This document shows, one piece after another, positions 16,958 through 25,350 of a DNA stretch of 64,000 nt (position 1 is the stretch's first letter; the number at the start of each line of letters is the position of its first letter). The stretch lies in NCBI RefSeq assembly GCF_902859855.1, contig NZ_CADIKH010000017.1, positions 62,001 to 126,000 on the forward strand, in the 5' to 3' direction. Source of the stretch: Paraburkholderia humisilvae (lineage in GTDB: Bacteria > Pseudomonadota > Gammaproteobacteria > Burkholderiales > Burkholderiaceae). Under the pieces are notes generated by a model. That model did no database searches. It saw only the letters and a list, made by a program, of their open reading frames with translations, and was not told the origin of the DNA. Made by a program: the position numbers and the translations under genes.

Positions 16958-18415
16958 ATGATCGATCTGCCCGACCGAACCGCTGACGGAGTAACCCCTT
17001 TGCAAGTACCAACGCGTAGCTCATCCACGGTCCCGCCTGACGTCGATTCCCGTCACGCGTCGCTATTCAGACCACCGATGCCCGAGCTGCCCGCTCGCCC
17101 GGTGTCGGCGGCCGGCTTTGTCCGTGCGATGAGCAATAACGGTCTTCAACTGTGGACGAAGGAAGCGTACGAGGCGGACTACGTCGAAGAACGCCTGTTT
17201 CACCAGAAGCGCGTGCTGCTCAACAAGCCCGAGATGATTCACCGCGTGCTTGTCGAAAACAACGGCAACTACGCGCGCACCGAGCTCGCGATCCGCCTGA
17301 TCCGTCCGATCGGGCGTCACAGTCTGATGCTCGCCACCGGCGAGCGCTGGAAGCATCAACGCCGCACGATCAGTCCGACGCTCGCACCGAAGATGATGCC
17401 GATCCTGGCCCGGCACGTGACCGCCTGCCTCGAGGAGGAAGTGCGCGAACTGGCCGCGCAGGATGGTGCGTTGAATCTGCTGCCGGTCATGCAATCGCTC
17501 GCGCTGAAGATTGCCGCGCGTTCGATGTTCTCGCTGGAAATCCGTGAATACGGCCCGGCTGTGCGCGCCGCCGTGCGGGAATTCATGCAGCAGCATGCGC
17601 GCGCGAGCTTTGCGGATCTGGTCATGCCGTACTGGGTGCCGACACCGCGCGATTTCGGCCGCAGCGGCTTTCGCAAGCGTTGGCTCGCGCTGGTGGAGCA
17701 AATTATCGATGCGCGCGCACGACAGCCCGCCCCAGAGGGTCCCCGCGACCTGTTCGACGCGCTGCTCGCCGCGCGCGAACCGGGAAGCGGCGCCGCGTTC
17801 AGCCGCGTCGAGCTGGCTGACCAGATCGGCACGATGATCGTCGCTGGCCACGAGCCGAACAGTCTGGCGATATGGTGGGCGTTGTACCTGCTGGCCAGCG
17901 CGCCCGACGCGCAGGCCGCGGTCGCCGACGAAGTACGCGACGCCGATCTGAGCCCGGAGCGTGCCGGTGACGCGTTCAAAGCTCTGCCGTACACCCGTGC
18001 GGTGGTCGACGAGACATTGCGCCTCTATCCGCCGGCATGGGTGATCTTGCGCCGCTGCATCGAACCAGACCAACTGGACGGCCTCGCGGTAGCGCCCGGC
18101 ACGCAAATGATGATCAGTCCATGGGTGCTTCATCATCATCGCGGCTACTGGCAAAACCCGGATGTATTCGACCCGGCGCGCTTTCTACCTGGCGCACCGC
18201 CGCCGGCGCGCTTCACGTATCTGCCGTTTGGCATCGGGCCACGCGTATGTGTCGGCGCGCAGTTCGCGCTCGCGGAAACGACGCTGGCCGTCGCGCTGCT
18301 CGTGCGCGCGTTCGACGTCCAGCTCGCGGGCAATGAGCCGGTGCGGCCAGTCGCCCGCGCGACGACCGTTCCCGATCGGCCCGTGCTGTTCCGCCTGAAA
18401 CCGCGCAAGCGCTGA
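16958..18415 (+). CDS. Cytochrome P450 with an atypical I-helix
   Basis: A heme-thiolate monooxygenase-like protein of 485 residues. Clear motifs: ExxR in DETLRLYPPAW, and the heme loop FGIGPRVCVGAQFALAE with Cys431 as the axial ligand. The N-terminal 45 residues before the MPELPARPV stretch are low-complexity, and there is no membrane anchor, so it is probably soluble. In the I-helix, where most P450s read AGxET, this one reads AGHEPN: the conserved Thr is Pro300. The ATG at 16958 was preferred to a TTG at 16946; neither has a strong ribosome-binding site. No ferredoxin or reductase gene is adjacent. Substrate unknown. Confidence 0.88.
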   Translation: MIDLPDRTADGVTPLQVPTRSSSTVPPDVDSRHASLFRPPMPELPARPVSAAGFVRAMSNNGLQLWTKEAYEADYVEERLFHQKRVLLNKPEMIHRVLVENNGNYARTELAIRLIRPIGRHSLMLATGERWKHQRRTISPTLAPKMMPILARHVTACLEEEVRELAAQDGALNLLPVMQSLALKIAARSMFSLEIREYGPAVRAAVREFMQQHARASFADLVMPYWVPTPRDFGRSGFRKRWLALVEQIIDARARQPAPEGPRDLFDALLAAREPGSGAAFSRVELADQIGTMIVAGHEPNSLAIWWALYLLASAPDAQAAVADEVRDADLSPERAGDAFKALPYTRAVVDETLRLYPPAWVILRRCIEPDQLDGLAVAPGTQMMISPWVLHHHRGYWQNPDVFDPARFLPGAPPPARFTYLPFGIGPRVCVGAQFALAETTLAVALLVRAFDVQLAGNEPVRPVARATTVPDRPVLFRLKPRKR

Positions 18416-18422
18416 CGTCGAG

Positions 18423-18493
18423 CCGCTCCCCGATCGGGCCGCGCGGAGCATGCGGGCGGCCGCCGCGGGCCGCCGCCGGCGCCCGGGGAGCGG
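18423..18493 (+). terminator. Long GC-rich hairpin after the P450 gene
   Basis: CCGCTCCCCG (18423-18432) pairs with CGGGGAGCGG (18484-18493); the loop holds further self-complementary GGCCGCC/GGCGGCC runs. A weak T-rich stretch follows. It begins 8 bp after the P450 stop codon, which suits a terminator, though the U-tract is poor. Confidence 0.45.
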
Positions 18494-18593
18494 ATCGTTT
18501 GGTTGTATCATCGTGGCTTGATTCCACGCGCCGCCGCGCACCCCCCCATTTACCGCCGCGCGGCGCGCCATTCAATCCCGTTGCAGCCCCGTC

Positions 18594-19502
18594 ATGAAAG
18601 CATCAAACAACTTTTTCCGCCTCGAAACCCGTCTGCAGTCGCAGGTCGGCAAGGCCATCCACGACTTCAACATGATCGAGGACGGCGACCGCATCCTCGC
18701 CTGCATGAGCGGCGGAAAAGACTCATACACGATGCTCTCCGTGCTGCTCGCGCTGCAGAAGCGCGCACCGGTCAAGTTCGAGATCATCGCGATGAATCTC
18801 GACCAGAAGCACCCCGGTTTTCCGGAAGAAGTGCTGCCGCGCTATTTCGAATCGATTGGCGTCGAGTATCGGATCGTCGAAGCGGACACGCATTCGATCG
18901 TCAAGGAGAAGGTGCCCGAAGGCAAGACCACCTGCTCGCTGTGCTCGCGGCTGCGCCGCGGCGTGATCTATCGCACCGCGAAGGAACTTGGCGCGAACAA
19001 GATCGCGCTCGGACATCATCGCGACGACATCATCGAGACCTTCTTCCTGAACCTGTTCTTCGGCGGCAAGATGAAGGCCATGCCGCCGAAGCTCGCGACC
19101 GATGACGGCGCACACGTCGTCATCCGGCCGTTGGCGTACTGCAAGGAAAGCGATATCGCGAGCTACGCGCGCGACATGGAATACCCGATCATTCCGTGCG
19201 ACCTGTGCGGCTCGCAGGAAAACCTGCAGCGCAAGAAGGTCAAGGACATGCTGCATCAGTGGGAGCGCGAAACGCCCGGCCGCGTCGACAACGTGTTTCG
19301 CGCGCTGTCGGACGTGGTGCCGTCGCATCTGATGGACACCGGGCTGTTCGACTTCCGCGGACTTGCCACCGGGCTTGCGAAGATCGACGAGGAAGCATTG
19401 TTCGGCGATTCCTCATACACGCAGGCGGCACTGGTGTTCTCGCACTCGAGCGAGAACCGCATTGAGTTCATCCGCCCGTCGGAGCGCCCCGCCCGCGTGT
19501 GA
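18594..19502 (+). CDS. ttcA: tRNA 2-thiocytidine-32 biosynthesis protein
   Basis: 302 residues. TtcA thiolates cytidine 32 in certain tRNAs using ATP and an iron-sulfur cluster. Visible: the PP-loop SGGKDSYTML (residues 42-51), the CSLCSRLRRG CxxC pair with the cluster cysteines, the GHHRDDIIETFFLN segment, and a third cysteine motif CDLCGSQENLQRKKVK. Length is slightly shorter than homologues that carry a variable N-terminal extension. The ATG at 18594 has only a weak upstream GCAGC-type site. It is a single gene, downstream of the P450 hairpin. Confidence 0.95.
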   Translation: MKASNNFFRLETRLQSQVGKAIHDFNMIEDGDRILACMSGGKDSYTMLSVLLALQKRAPVKFEIIAMNLDQKHPGFPEEVLPRYFESIGVEYRIVEADTHSIVKEKVPEGKTTCSLCSRLRRGVIYRTAKELGANKIALGHHRDDIIETFFLNLFFGGKMKAMPPKLATDDGAHVVIRPLAYCKESDIASYARDMEYPIIPCDLCGSQENLQRKKVKDMLHQWERETPGRVDNVFRALSDVVPSHLMDTGLFDFRGLATGLAKIDEEALFGDSSYTQAALVFSHSSENRIEFIRPSERPARV

Positions 19503-20000
19503 CCGACCTGCGGCATGCGACGTGCGAACCGCCTGTGAATCACCTGCACATCGCTTGCGAAGCGCTTGTGAAGCACTCGTGACCGGGTTGTGACTGTTTT
19601 ATGACATTCGAATGAGCGATTTGCAACGCTGCCGTTACACGCTTATTCAACAGATCACACTTTGCGTGCTACGCAAGCAGTTTGACGCAGACTAGCCTGC
19701 GATGCTCAAACACGTGCTCCGGAAGTGCAGCTGTCCAGGACCACGTTTGCGTGCAATGGCATCATTGTTATTGCTGATCGCATACATTGAAAAAAATCGG
19801 TTCCCTTCTGCGTGCGCGCTGCATAAAGTGAGTGGCCTAGCACTCGCGCCGTCCTGACTGCTTTCATCCCACCCTCGAATAGCCAGGCTCTGCCTGCCCG
19901 ACCCGGGCGACCTTGACGCGAGCTTTACCGGCGCGGACCGTTTACCCCAGTTGAATTCGCGCCGCTCGTAGTCGCTCATTGGCGTCAAAGGATCTGGAAA
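19503..20000. other. 498-bp stretch between ttcA and the sigma-like gene
   Basis: Less GC-rich than its neighbours. It holds a small hairpin (CTTTGCGT GCT ACGCAAG near 19660-19677) and an AT-rich tract around 19765-19800 that could carry the promoter of the downstream gene. A minus-strand frame (19692-19988) was considered and not called. No RNA gene recognised. Confidence 0.5.
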
Positions 20001-20519
20001 ATGGGAAGCAGTCGGCCGAACTCGGCATTGCAGACTTTACTGCCTGAATTATGGGTATTTGCGTTGCGTCTTACGTCGACGCCCGAAGACGCGGAAAAAC
20101 TGCTCGAGAGCGTGTGTCGTACGATGCTGGCCGGCGAGCACGGTCACGCGCCTTACATGTCACTGCGCGTCAACATGATGTCGTCCATGCTGCGGCGCTG
20201 GCAGCAAAAGAAGATCCGCGCGAATGAATGTACGGTCCGCGCTGCTTTATCGATCGAAGCCGACTCGGAAGTGAACCGTCGTTTGCTGCAGATTGTCGCA
20301 AGACTGCCCGATGAACAGCGGATCGCAATCATCCTGATTGAAGCCGAGCGTCTCACGCCCAACGAGGCCGCGTGGGCGTGGGGCTTGTCGACAGCGGAGC
20401 TGGAGCGGCGTCTCGCGCGGGCACACGCCGCGGTGACTAGCGCGGTCGAGAACGACGCACTGCCATCGTGTCCGTATCGCCGCACACGCTGGGCCACCAC
20501 GGGCAGCACGCCCGCGTGA
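20001..20519 (+). CDS. ECF-like RNA polymerase sigma factor, degenerate
   Basis: A 172-residue protein with the layout of an ECF sigma factor: region 2-like helices at residues 10-70 (ALRLTSTPEDAEKLLESV and LRVNMMSSMLRRWQQKK) and a region 4 helix-turn-helix at residues 90-140 (ARLPDEQRIAIILIEAERLTPNEAAWAWGLSTAELERRLARAH). The usual DAEDLVQETF core-binding motif has become DAEKLLESVC, so core binding may be altered. AAAGGA lies 11 bases before the ATG. There is no anti-sigma gene beside it, which is unusual for this family; it is convergent with folB. Its regulon is unknown. Confidence 0.7.
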   Translation: MGSSRPNSALQTLLPELWVFALRLTSTPEDAEKLLESVCRTMLAGEHGHAPYMSLRVNMMSSMLRRWQQKKIRANECTVRAALSIEADSEVNRRLLQIVARLPDEQRIAIILIEAERLTPNEAAWAWGLSTAELERRLARAHAAVTSAVENDALPSCPYRRTRWATTGSTPA

Positions 20520-20531
20520 GCGCGTCTGAGC

Positions 20532-20927
20532 TCACGCGTCCTTGATCCGGAACACCTCCACACCGACTGCATCGCAGTCCGGATAAACGTCCGGCTTTTC
20601 TGTCGACACGCGCGCCGCGCGCACCTGCGGATGCGCGAGCATGATTTTGACCAGGTCGTCGCACAGGGTTTCCTGCAGATGAATATGTCCCTGCTCGACG
20701 CGGCGTGCGATCGTCGCGCGCATGAAGTCGTAGTCGACGACTTCGCGCAGCTTGTCCTCGACCGGCGTCGACATCGCGAGCGGCACGAACAGATCGACGT
20801 TGATCACCACGCGCTGCTCGCCGCGCTTTTCGAAATCGTGCACGCCGATATTGATGAACACCTCATAGTTGCGCAGGAAAAGCCGGCGACAATCGGCGAG
20901 ACTCGGATGAAAGGGAGCGGGGTGCAT
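20532..20927 (-). CDS. folB: Dihydroneopterin aldolase-type protein
   Basis: 131 residues, normal for FolB. It belongs to the folate pathway enzymes that cleave or epimerise dihydroneopterin. The N-terminal segment RNYEVFINIGVHDFEKRGEQRVVINVDL and the C-terminal EKPDVYPDCDAVGVEV are typical, with the conserved Lys in the STEKPD motif. The ATG at 20927 has AGGAA upstream. It runs in the same direction as the FolM-like reductase gene 150 bp upstream, suggesting a small pterin/folate group. It ends 12 bp from the convergent sigma-like gene. Confidence 0.88.
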   Translation of the reverse strand: MHPAPFHPSLADCRRLFLRNYEVFINIGVHDFEKRGEQRVVINVDLFVPLAMSTPVEDKLREVVDYDFMRATIARRVEQGHIHLQETLCDDLVKIMLAHPQVRAARVSTEKPDVYPDCDAVGVEVFRIKDA

Positions 20928-21076
20928 GTTCGTTCCTGATCTGATAGTAAGCGTGCGAACACGCAAATAATGCGGCGGATAACGCACCGCGGCGGCGCCG
21001 GGTCGCGCGGCCTGTTGAACGGGCCGTCAGCCGGTATGGGGTGCTTCGTCGCGGTGCTTCCTTACCGTGTTCCCGG

Positions 21077-21946
21077 TTAGCTGCCAGCGAGGAACATCAC
21101 GTCGCGCGGCAGCGGCACGAGGTGCTGGCCGCCGTCGACCACGAGCGTCGTGCCCGTCACGCCCGCCGCGTCGGCCAGATACAGCGCAGCGGCGACCAGA
21201 TCTTCCGGACGCGACGCGCGGCCAAGCGGCGTCATCCGGTGCGCGGCGGCGAAGCTCGCCGGCGTTTGCTCCGCGGACTGCAGCGTCAAACCCGGCGCGA
21301 GCCCCACCACACGTAGCTTCGGCGCGAGCGCCTGCGCGAGCGCAACCGTCGCGGCATCGAGCGCCGCCTTCGACAGCGTGTATGACAGGTAGTCCGGGTT
21401 CATGTTGTACAGCTTCTGATCGAGCACGTTGATCACGACGCTGCGCTGCGTTTCGTCTTCATGCGCGCGGTCGGGCGTCGCATCGTGCAGCATTCGCGCG
21501 AGCACGAGCGGCGCGCCGACGTTGATCGACATCATCCGCAGCAGCTTGTCGTAGCAGACGTCGCGCGCGGTGTCCTCGTCAAACAGCGACGCGTTATTGA
21601 CGATGCACACCGGGCGCCCGAGCGCCGCGGTGCAATCGGGCACGAGTCGCGCGACCTGCGTCTCGTCCGCCAGGTCCGCGTGTAACGCGACGCTGCGGCG
21701 GCCGAGTGCTTCGATTTCCGCCACCAGTTCGTCCGCTTCACTGCGCGACGCACCATAATGCGCGGCCACGTCCCAACCGCGTGCGGCGAAACCGAGTGAG
21801 AGCGCCCGTCCGATGCGACGCGCGGCGCCGGTGATCAGGACGACGCGCGCCGGCGCGGCTGCCCGCTCGCTGTGGTCGCGGTCGGCGGCTGCGGCTGCGG
21901 CTGCGGCTGCGGCTGCGGCTGAGGAAATGTCGGGACGGACGGTCAT
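21077..21946 (-). CDS. FolM/pteridine-reductase-like short-chain dehydrogenase
   Basis: A 289-residue SDR. NADP-binding motif TGAARRIGR (the TGAARR form typical of FolM and pteridine reductases rather than TGxxxGxG), NNAS motif, and catalytic Tyr-Lys in YTLSK. Residues 9-21 are a poly-Ala run encoded by a hexanucleotide repeat. Position next to folB supports a role in reducing dihydropterin or dihydrofolate, by inference. The start at 21946 is only 13 bp from the divergent MidA-like start codon, so there is almost no room for a normal leader; the next downstream ATG is far into the protein. Confidence 0.83.
   Translation of the reverse strand: MTVRPDISSAAAAAAAAAAAADRDHSERAAAPARVVLITGAARRIGRALSLGFAARGWDVAAHYGASRSEADELVAEIEALGRRSVALHADLADETQVARLVPDCTAALGRPVCIVNNASLFDEDTARDVCYDKLLRMMSINVGAPLVLARMLHDATPDRAHEDETQRSVVINVLDQKLYNMNPDYLSYTLSKAALDAATVALAQALAPKLRVVGLAPGLTLQSAEQTPASFAAAHRMTPLGRASRPEDLVAAALYLADAAGVTGTTLVVDGGQHLVPLPRDVMFLAGS
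21885..21920. repeat. GCGGCT hexanucleotide repeat, six copies
   Basis: Six perfect copies of GCGGCT (36 bp). In the minus-strand SDR frame they encode poly-Ala near the N-terminus. Read on the plus strand in the MidA-like frame they also give poly-Ala. Copy number could vary by slippage; a change by whole units keeps the frame. Confidence 0.85.
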
Positions 21947-21959
21947 TTACAATGCGGGA

Positions 21960-23147
21960 ATGAATCCGAAGGCTCACCAACCTGATAGTTTACCCGCTCC
22001 GGACGCCGCCGCACTCGCGCAGTCCGCCGCGCTCATCGAACTGATTCGCGCGGACCTCGACGCGGCCGGCGGCTGGCTGCCGTTCGACCGCTATATGGAC
22101 CGCGCACTCTATGCGCCCCATCTTGGCTACTACAGCGGCGGCGCGGTCAAATTCGGCCGGCGCGCCGAGGACGGCAGCGATTTCATCACCGCGCCCGAAC
22201 TGTCGCCTCTGTTCGCGGCAACGCTGGCGCGGCCCGTTGCGCAGGCGCTCGAAGCAAGCGGCACGCGCGACGTCATCGAGTTCGGCGCGGGCACCGGCCG
22301 GCTCGCGGCGGGATTGCTCAAGGCACTCGATGCGCATCGCGCACCGCTCGACAGCTATTCGATCGTCGACCTGTCCGGCGAGCTGCGCGAGCGCCAACAG
22401 GCGATGCTCGCGGAAGCGGTGCCGGCGCTCGTCGCGCGCGTGCGCTGGCTCCACGCATTGCCCGCCGAATTTGCCGGCGTCGTGATCGGCAACGAAGTGC
22501 TCGACGCGATGCCCGTGCGCCTCTTTGCGCATATGCATGGCACGTGGCGCGAACGCGGCGTGGTGCATCGCGACGGCGCATTCGCGTTCGAAGACCGCGC
22601 GCTGCAGTCGACGCACGATGCGGCATTTCTCGATGAAATCGAAGCCGGCGGCGACTACGTGACGGAAACCCATGAAGCGGCATGCGCGTTCACGCGCACG
22701 ATCTGCAGGATGCTCACGCGCGGCGCGGCATTCTTTATCGACTACGGCTTTCCGCGCCACGAGTACTACCACGGGCAGCGCACGCAAGGCACGTTGATGT
22801 GCCACTACCGTCACCGCGCGCATGGCGATCCGTTCCTGTATCCCGGCCTGCAGGACATCACCGCGCATGTCGAATTCACCGGTATTGCGGAGGCGGGTGT
22901 CGATACCGGCGCCGATCTGCTCGGCTATACGTCGCAGGCGCGTTTCCTGATGAACGCCGGCATGACCGATGCGCTCGCCGAATTCGATCCGGCCGATGCC
23001 GCGCGCTTTCTGCCTGCGGCGAACGCGGTGCACAAGCTGTTATCCGAGGCGGAAATGGGTGAGCTCTTCAAAGTCATCGCGTTTTCCCGCGGCATTGATG
23101 GGACACTCGACGCGTTCGAGCGCGGCGACCGGTCGCATACCCTGTGA
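21960..23147 (+). CDS. MidA/NDUFAF7-like class I SAM-dependent methyltransferase
   Basis: A 395-residue member of the family that includes human NDUFAF7, an arginine methyltransferase for respiratory complex I assembly. Motifs: PFDRYMDRALYAPHLGYYSGG, the ITAPELSPLF motif, the SAM-binding EFGAGTGRLAAGLL near residue 90, and VIGNEVLDAMPV. The start is placed at MNPKAHQPD (21960), 13 bp from the divergent SDR start; an ATG at 21927 would overlap that gene. TACAAT (21948-21953) just before the start could be a -10 of a leaderless message. Bacterial function is not established. DUF2905 follows 15 bp downstream. Confidence 0.85.
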   Translation: MNPKAHQPDSLPAPDAAALAQSAALIELIRADLDAAGGWLPFDRYMDRALYAPHLGYYSGGAVKFGRRAEDGSDFITAPELSPLFAATLARPVAQALEASGTRDVIEFGAGTGRLAAGLLKALDAHRAPLDSYSIVDLSGELRERQQAMLAEAVPALVARVRWLHALPAEFAGVVIGNEVLDAMPVRLFAHMHGTWRERGVVHRDGAFAFEDRALQSTHDAAFLDEIEAGGDYVTETHEAACAFTRTICRMLTRGAAFFIDYGFPRHEYYHGQRTQGTLMCHYRHRAHGDPFLYPGLQDITAHVEFTGIAEAGVDTGADLLGYTSQARFLMNAGMTDALAEFDPADAARFLPAANAVHKLLSEAEMGELFKVIAFSRGIDGTLDAFERGDRSHTL

Positions 23148-23162
23148 GCCGAGGAACATCCG

Positions 23163-23357
23163 ATGATCCGCTGGCTGCTCACCACGTTTGTCGCCGTCGC
23201 GGTGCTGTCCGCATGCTGGCCGTGGCTGCGTAAGATCGGCATCGGGCGCATGCCTGGCGATGTCACGTTGCGGATCTTCGGTCGGGAGTACCCGTTTCCG
23301 TTTATGTCGACGCTGGTGCTGTCGCTTCTGCTGTCGCTGATCGCGCGGCTGCTGTGA
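23163..23357 (+). CDS. DUF2905 small membrane protein
   Basis: 64 residues with two hydrophobic segments (residues 2-22 and 47-63) flanking the family core KIGIGRMPGDVTLRIFGREYPFPF. It sits in the inner membrane; function unknown. It is 15 bp downstream of the MidA-like gene, so it is probably co-transcribed with it, and convergent with cca. Confidence 0.85.
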   Translation: MIRWLLTTFVAVAVLSACWPWLRKIGIGRMPGDVTLRIFGREYPFPFMSTLVLSLLLSLIARLL

Positions 23358-23375
23358 GCGGCGGCCGCTTTCCCG

Positions 23376-24662
23376 CTAGCCGTTCTCGCGCGGTTCGGTG
23401 CGCTGCGTCCCGTCACTCCCGCTGTCTTTCTCGCCGATCGCCTGCGCGACTGCGCGCACGCGCGCACGATGCACCGCATCCTTGATCGCCGCGGGCTGGT
23501 TCGCGTATTCGCCGGCTATCGCGCCCGCATCGACGCTGCGCGCCGCGACCAGCGCGTCGCGCAAACGCTCGGCCTGCGGATAGTCATGCGTTTCGAAACC
23601 GAGCCGGCCGCGCGCGTCCGCTTCGCATGCCTGCAGTGCCTCGGCAAAGCGCGCCGGCTTGCGCAGTGCGTCGCTGCGCTCGAACAGCCGCACCAGCGCA
23701 GCGGCCTTCATCTCCATCACCCGGTGAATATTGCCGTGCTCGCGCGCGACCAGCACCGCGAGGTCGCGACATTCGTTCGGCACACGCAGCCGGTCGCACA
23801 ACGGCTTGAGCAGATCGACGCTGCGGCCTTCGTGACCGATATGGCGCGGCAGCACATGCTCGGGCGTCGTCGCCTTGCCGAGATCGTGCGTGAGCGCGGC
23901 GAAACGCACCGGCAGCGTGTAGCCGCGCCGCGCCGCGTAGTCGACCACCATCATCACGTGCACGCCGGTGTCGACTTCCGGGTGGTAGTCGGCGCGCTGC
24001 GGCACGCCGTATAGCGCATCGATCTCCGGCAACACCCGCGCAAGCGCGCCGCCTTCACGCAGCAGATCGAACATCCGCGACGGCTTGTTCTCCATCAGCC
24101 CGCGCGACACTTCCTGCCAGACGCGCTCCGGCACCAGTGCATCGACTTCGCCGGCCGCCACCATCTGACGGATCAACGCGAGTGTTTCCGGCGCGAGCGT
24201 GAAATCGGCAAAGCGCGCAGCGAAGCGCGCGACGCGCAAAATGCGCACCGGGTCCTCGACGAACGCGTCGCCGACGTGACGGAACACGCGCGCATTCACG
24301 TCCGCCTGGCCGTTGAACGGATCGACGATCGGCCCAGTCAGTTCGCCAGTCGGGCTGACCTCCTGCGCCATCGCGTTGACGGTCAGATCGCGGCGCGCGA
24401 GGTCTTCTTCGAGCGTAACGTCCGGCGAATAAAAGAACTGGAAGCCGTGATAGCCGGCCGCCGTCTTGCGCTCGGTCCGCGCAAGCGCGTACTCCTCATG
24501 CGTGACCGGATGCAGGAACACCGGGAAATCCTTGCCGACCGGCCTGAAGCCTTGCGCGGCCATCTGCTCCGGCGTCGCGCCGACGACGACGTAATCGCGG
24601 TCCTTCACCGGCATGCCGAGCAGCTTGTCGCGGATGGCGCCGCCGACTGCGTAGATCTTCAT
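23376..24662 (-). CDS. cca: Multifunctional CCA tRNA nucleotidyltransferase
   Basis: 428 residues. It adds or repairs the 3' CCA end of tRNAs. The start MKIYAVGGAIRDKLLG and VKDRDYVVVGATPEQM match gamma/betaproteobacterial Cca; the nucleotidyltransferase core includes RRDLTVNAMA. A C-terminal HD phosphohydrolase domain is present (LTHDLGKATTP), so this is the multifunctional form with phosphatase activity. The ATG overlaps the stop codon of the upstream gst gene in an ATGA arrangement (24659-24662), indicating translational coupling. Confidence 0.94.
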   Translation of the reverse strand: MKIYAVGGAIRDKLLGMPVKDRDYVVVGATPEQMAAQGFRPVGKDFPVFLHPVTHEEYALARTERKTAAGYHGFQFFYSPDVTLEEDLARRDLTVNAMAQEVSPTGELTGPIVDPFNGQADVNARVFRHVGDAFVEDPVRILRVARFAARFADFTLAPETLALIRQMVAAGEVDALVPERVWQEVSRGLMENKPSRMFDLLREGGALARVLPEIDALYGVPQRADYHPEVDTGVHVMMVVDYAARRGYTLPVRFAALTHDLGKATTPEHVLPRHIGHEGRSVDLLKPLCDRLRVPNECRDLAVLVAREHGNIHRVMEMKAAALVRLFERSDALRKPARFAEALQACEADARGRLGFETHDYPQAERLRDALVAARSVDAGAIAGEYANQPAAIKDAVHRARVRAVAQAIGEKDSGSDGTQRTEPRENG

Positions 24663-25306
24663 TCGCAAGTTTCGTAGTACGCGATCGGGTGCGTCTCGCG
24701 CATCGCGTCGGCGATCCATGCCTGCACCGCTGGCGCGTCGGTCAGGCGACGCGCATAGGCCGCCGCCGGTTCGGACAATACCGGCCGCCACGTATTGAAG
24801 CGCATCACCACCGGTGCGTACATCGCATCGGCAATACCGAACTCGCCGAACAGGAACGGGCCGCCATAGGTGTCGAGACAATCGCGCCACAGCGCATCGA
24901 TGCGCGCGACATCGGCGAGCGCGCCGGGCGTCGCGCCCTTGCCCGGAAACGATGCATGGATGTTCATCCACATGTTCGTACGCAGTTCGCCGAAACCCGC
25001 GTGCATTTCCGCGCTGATACTGCGCGCATGCGCGCGCGCCGCCGCATCGCGCGGCCACATCGGCGACTGCGCGAAGCGCTCGGCGAGCGTCTCCATGATC
25101 GCAACGGACTCCCAGACCGATGCGCCATCGTCGGTGATCAGGCACGGCACCTTGCCGGTCGGCGAATGTTGAAGGATCGATGCGCGCGTGTCCGGCTCGC
25201 CGAGCCACACCTTGATTTCTTCGAATGGAATGCCGAAGTGTTTCATCAGCACCCACGGGCGCATCGACCACGACGAATAGTTCTTGTCACCGATCACGAG
25301 TTTCAT
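24659..25306 (-). CDS. Glutathione S-transferase family protein
   Basis: 215 residues: N-terminal thioredoxin fold (KLVIGDKNYSSWSMRPWVLMKHFGIPF with SPTGKVPCLI and WESVAI for glutathione binding) and an all-helical C-terminal domain. The YSSWSMRP pattern is typical of a bacterial GST group with an active-site Ser. Its substrate is unknown. It ends in a 3-base overlap with the cca start and lies 44 bp downstream of the NDUFA9-like gene, so three genes probably form one minus-strand unit. Confidence 0.9.
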   Translation of the reverse strand: MKLVIGDKNYSSWSMRPWVLMKHFGIPFEEIKVWLGEPDTRASILQHSPTGKVPCLITDDGASVWESVAIMETLAERFAQSPMWPRDAAARAHARSISAEMHAGFGELRTNMWMNIHASFPGKGATPGALADVARIDALWRDCLDTYGGPFLFGEFGIADAMYAPVVMRFNTWRPVLSEPAAAYARRLTDAPAVQAWIADAMRETHPIAYYETCE

Positions 25307-25350
25307 GCCTGGTCCCAGGAAAGAGGCGGGTCTAAGGTCGGAGTTTCGAT

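Noticed and set aside
19692..19988. 98-codon minus-strand frame upstream of the sigma-like gene
   Set aside because: TTG start or inner ATG without a ribosome-binding site and no family similarity; kept as geneless.
21813..21959. N-terminal extension of the MidA-like frame through the poly-Ala repeat
   Set aside because: Overlaps the divergent reductase gene; family proteins start near MNPKAHQ.
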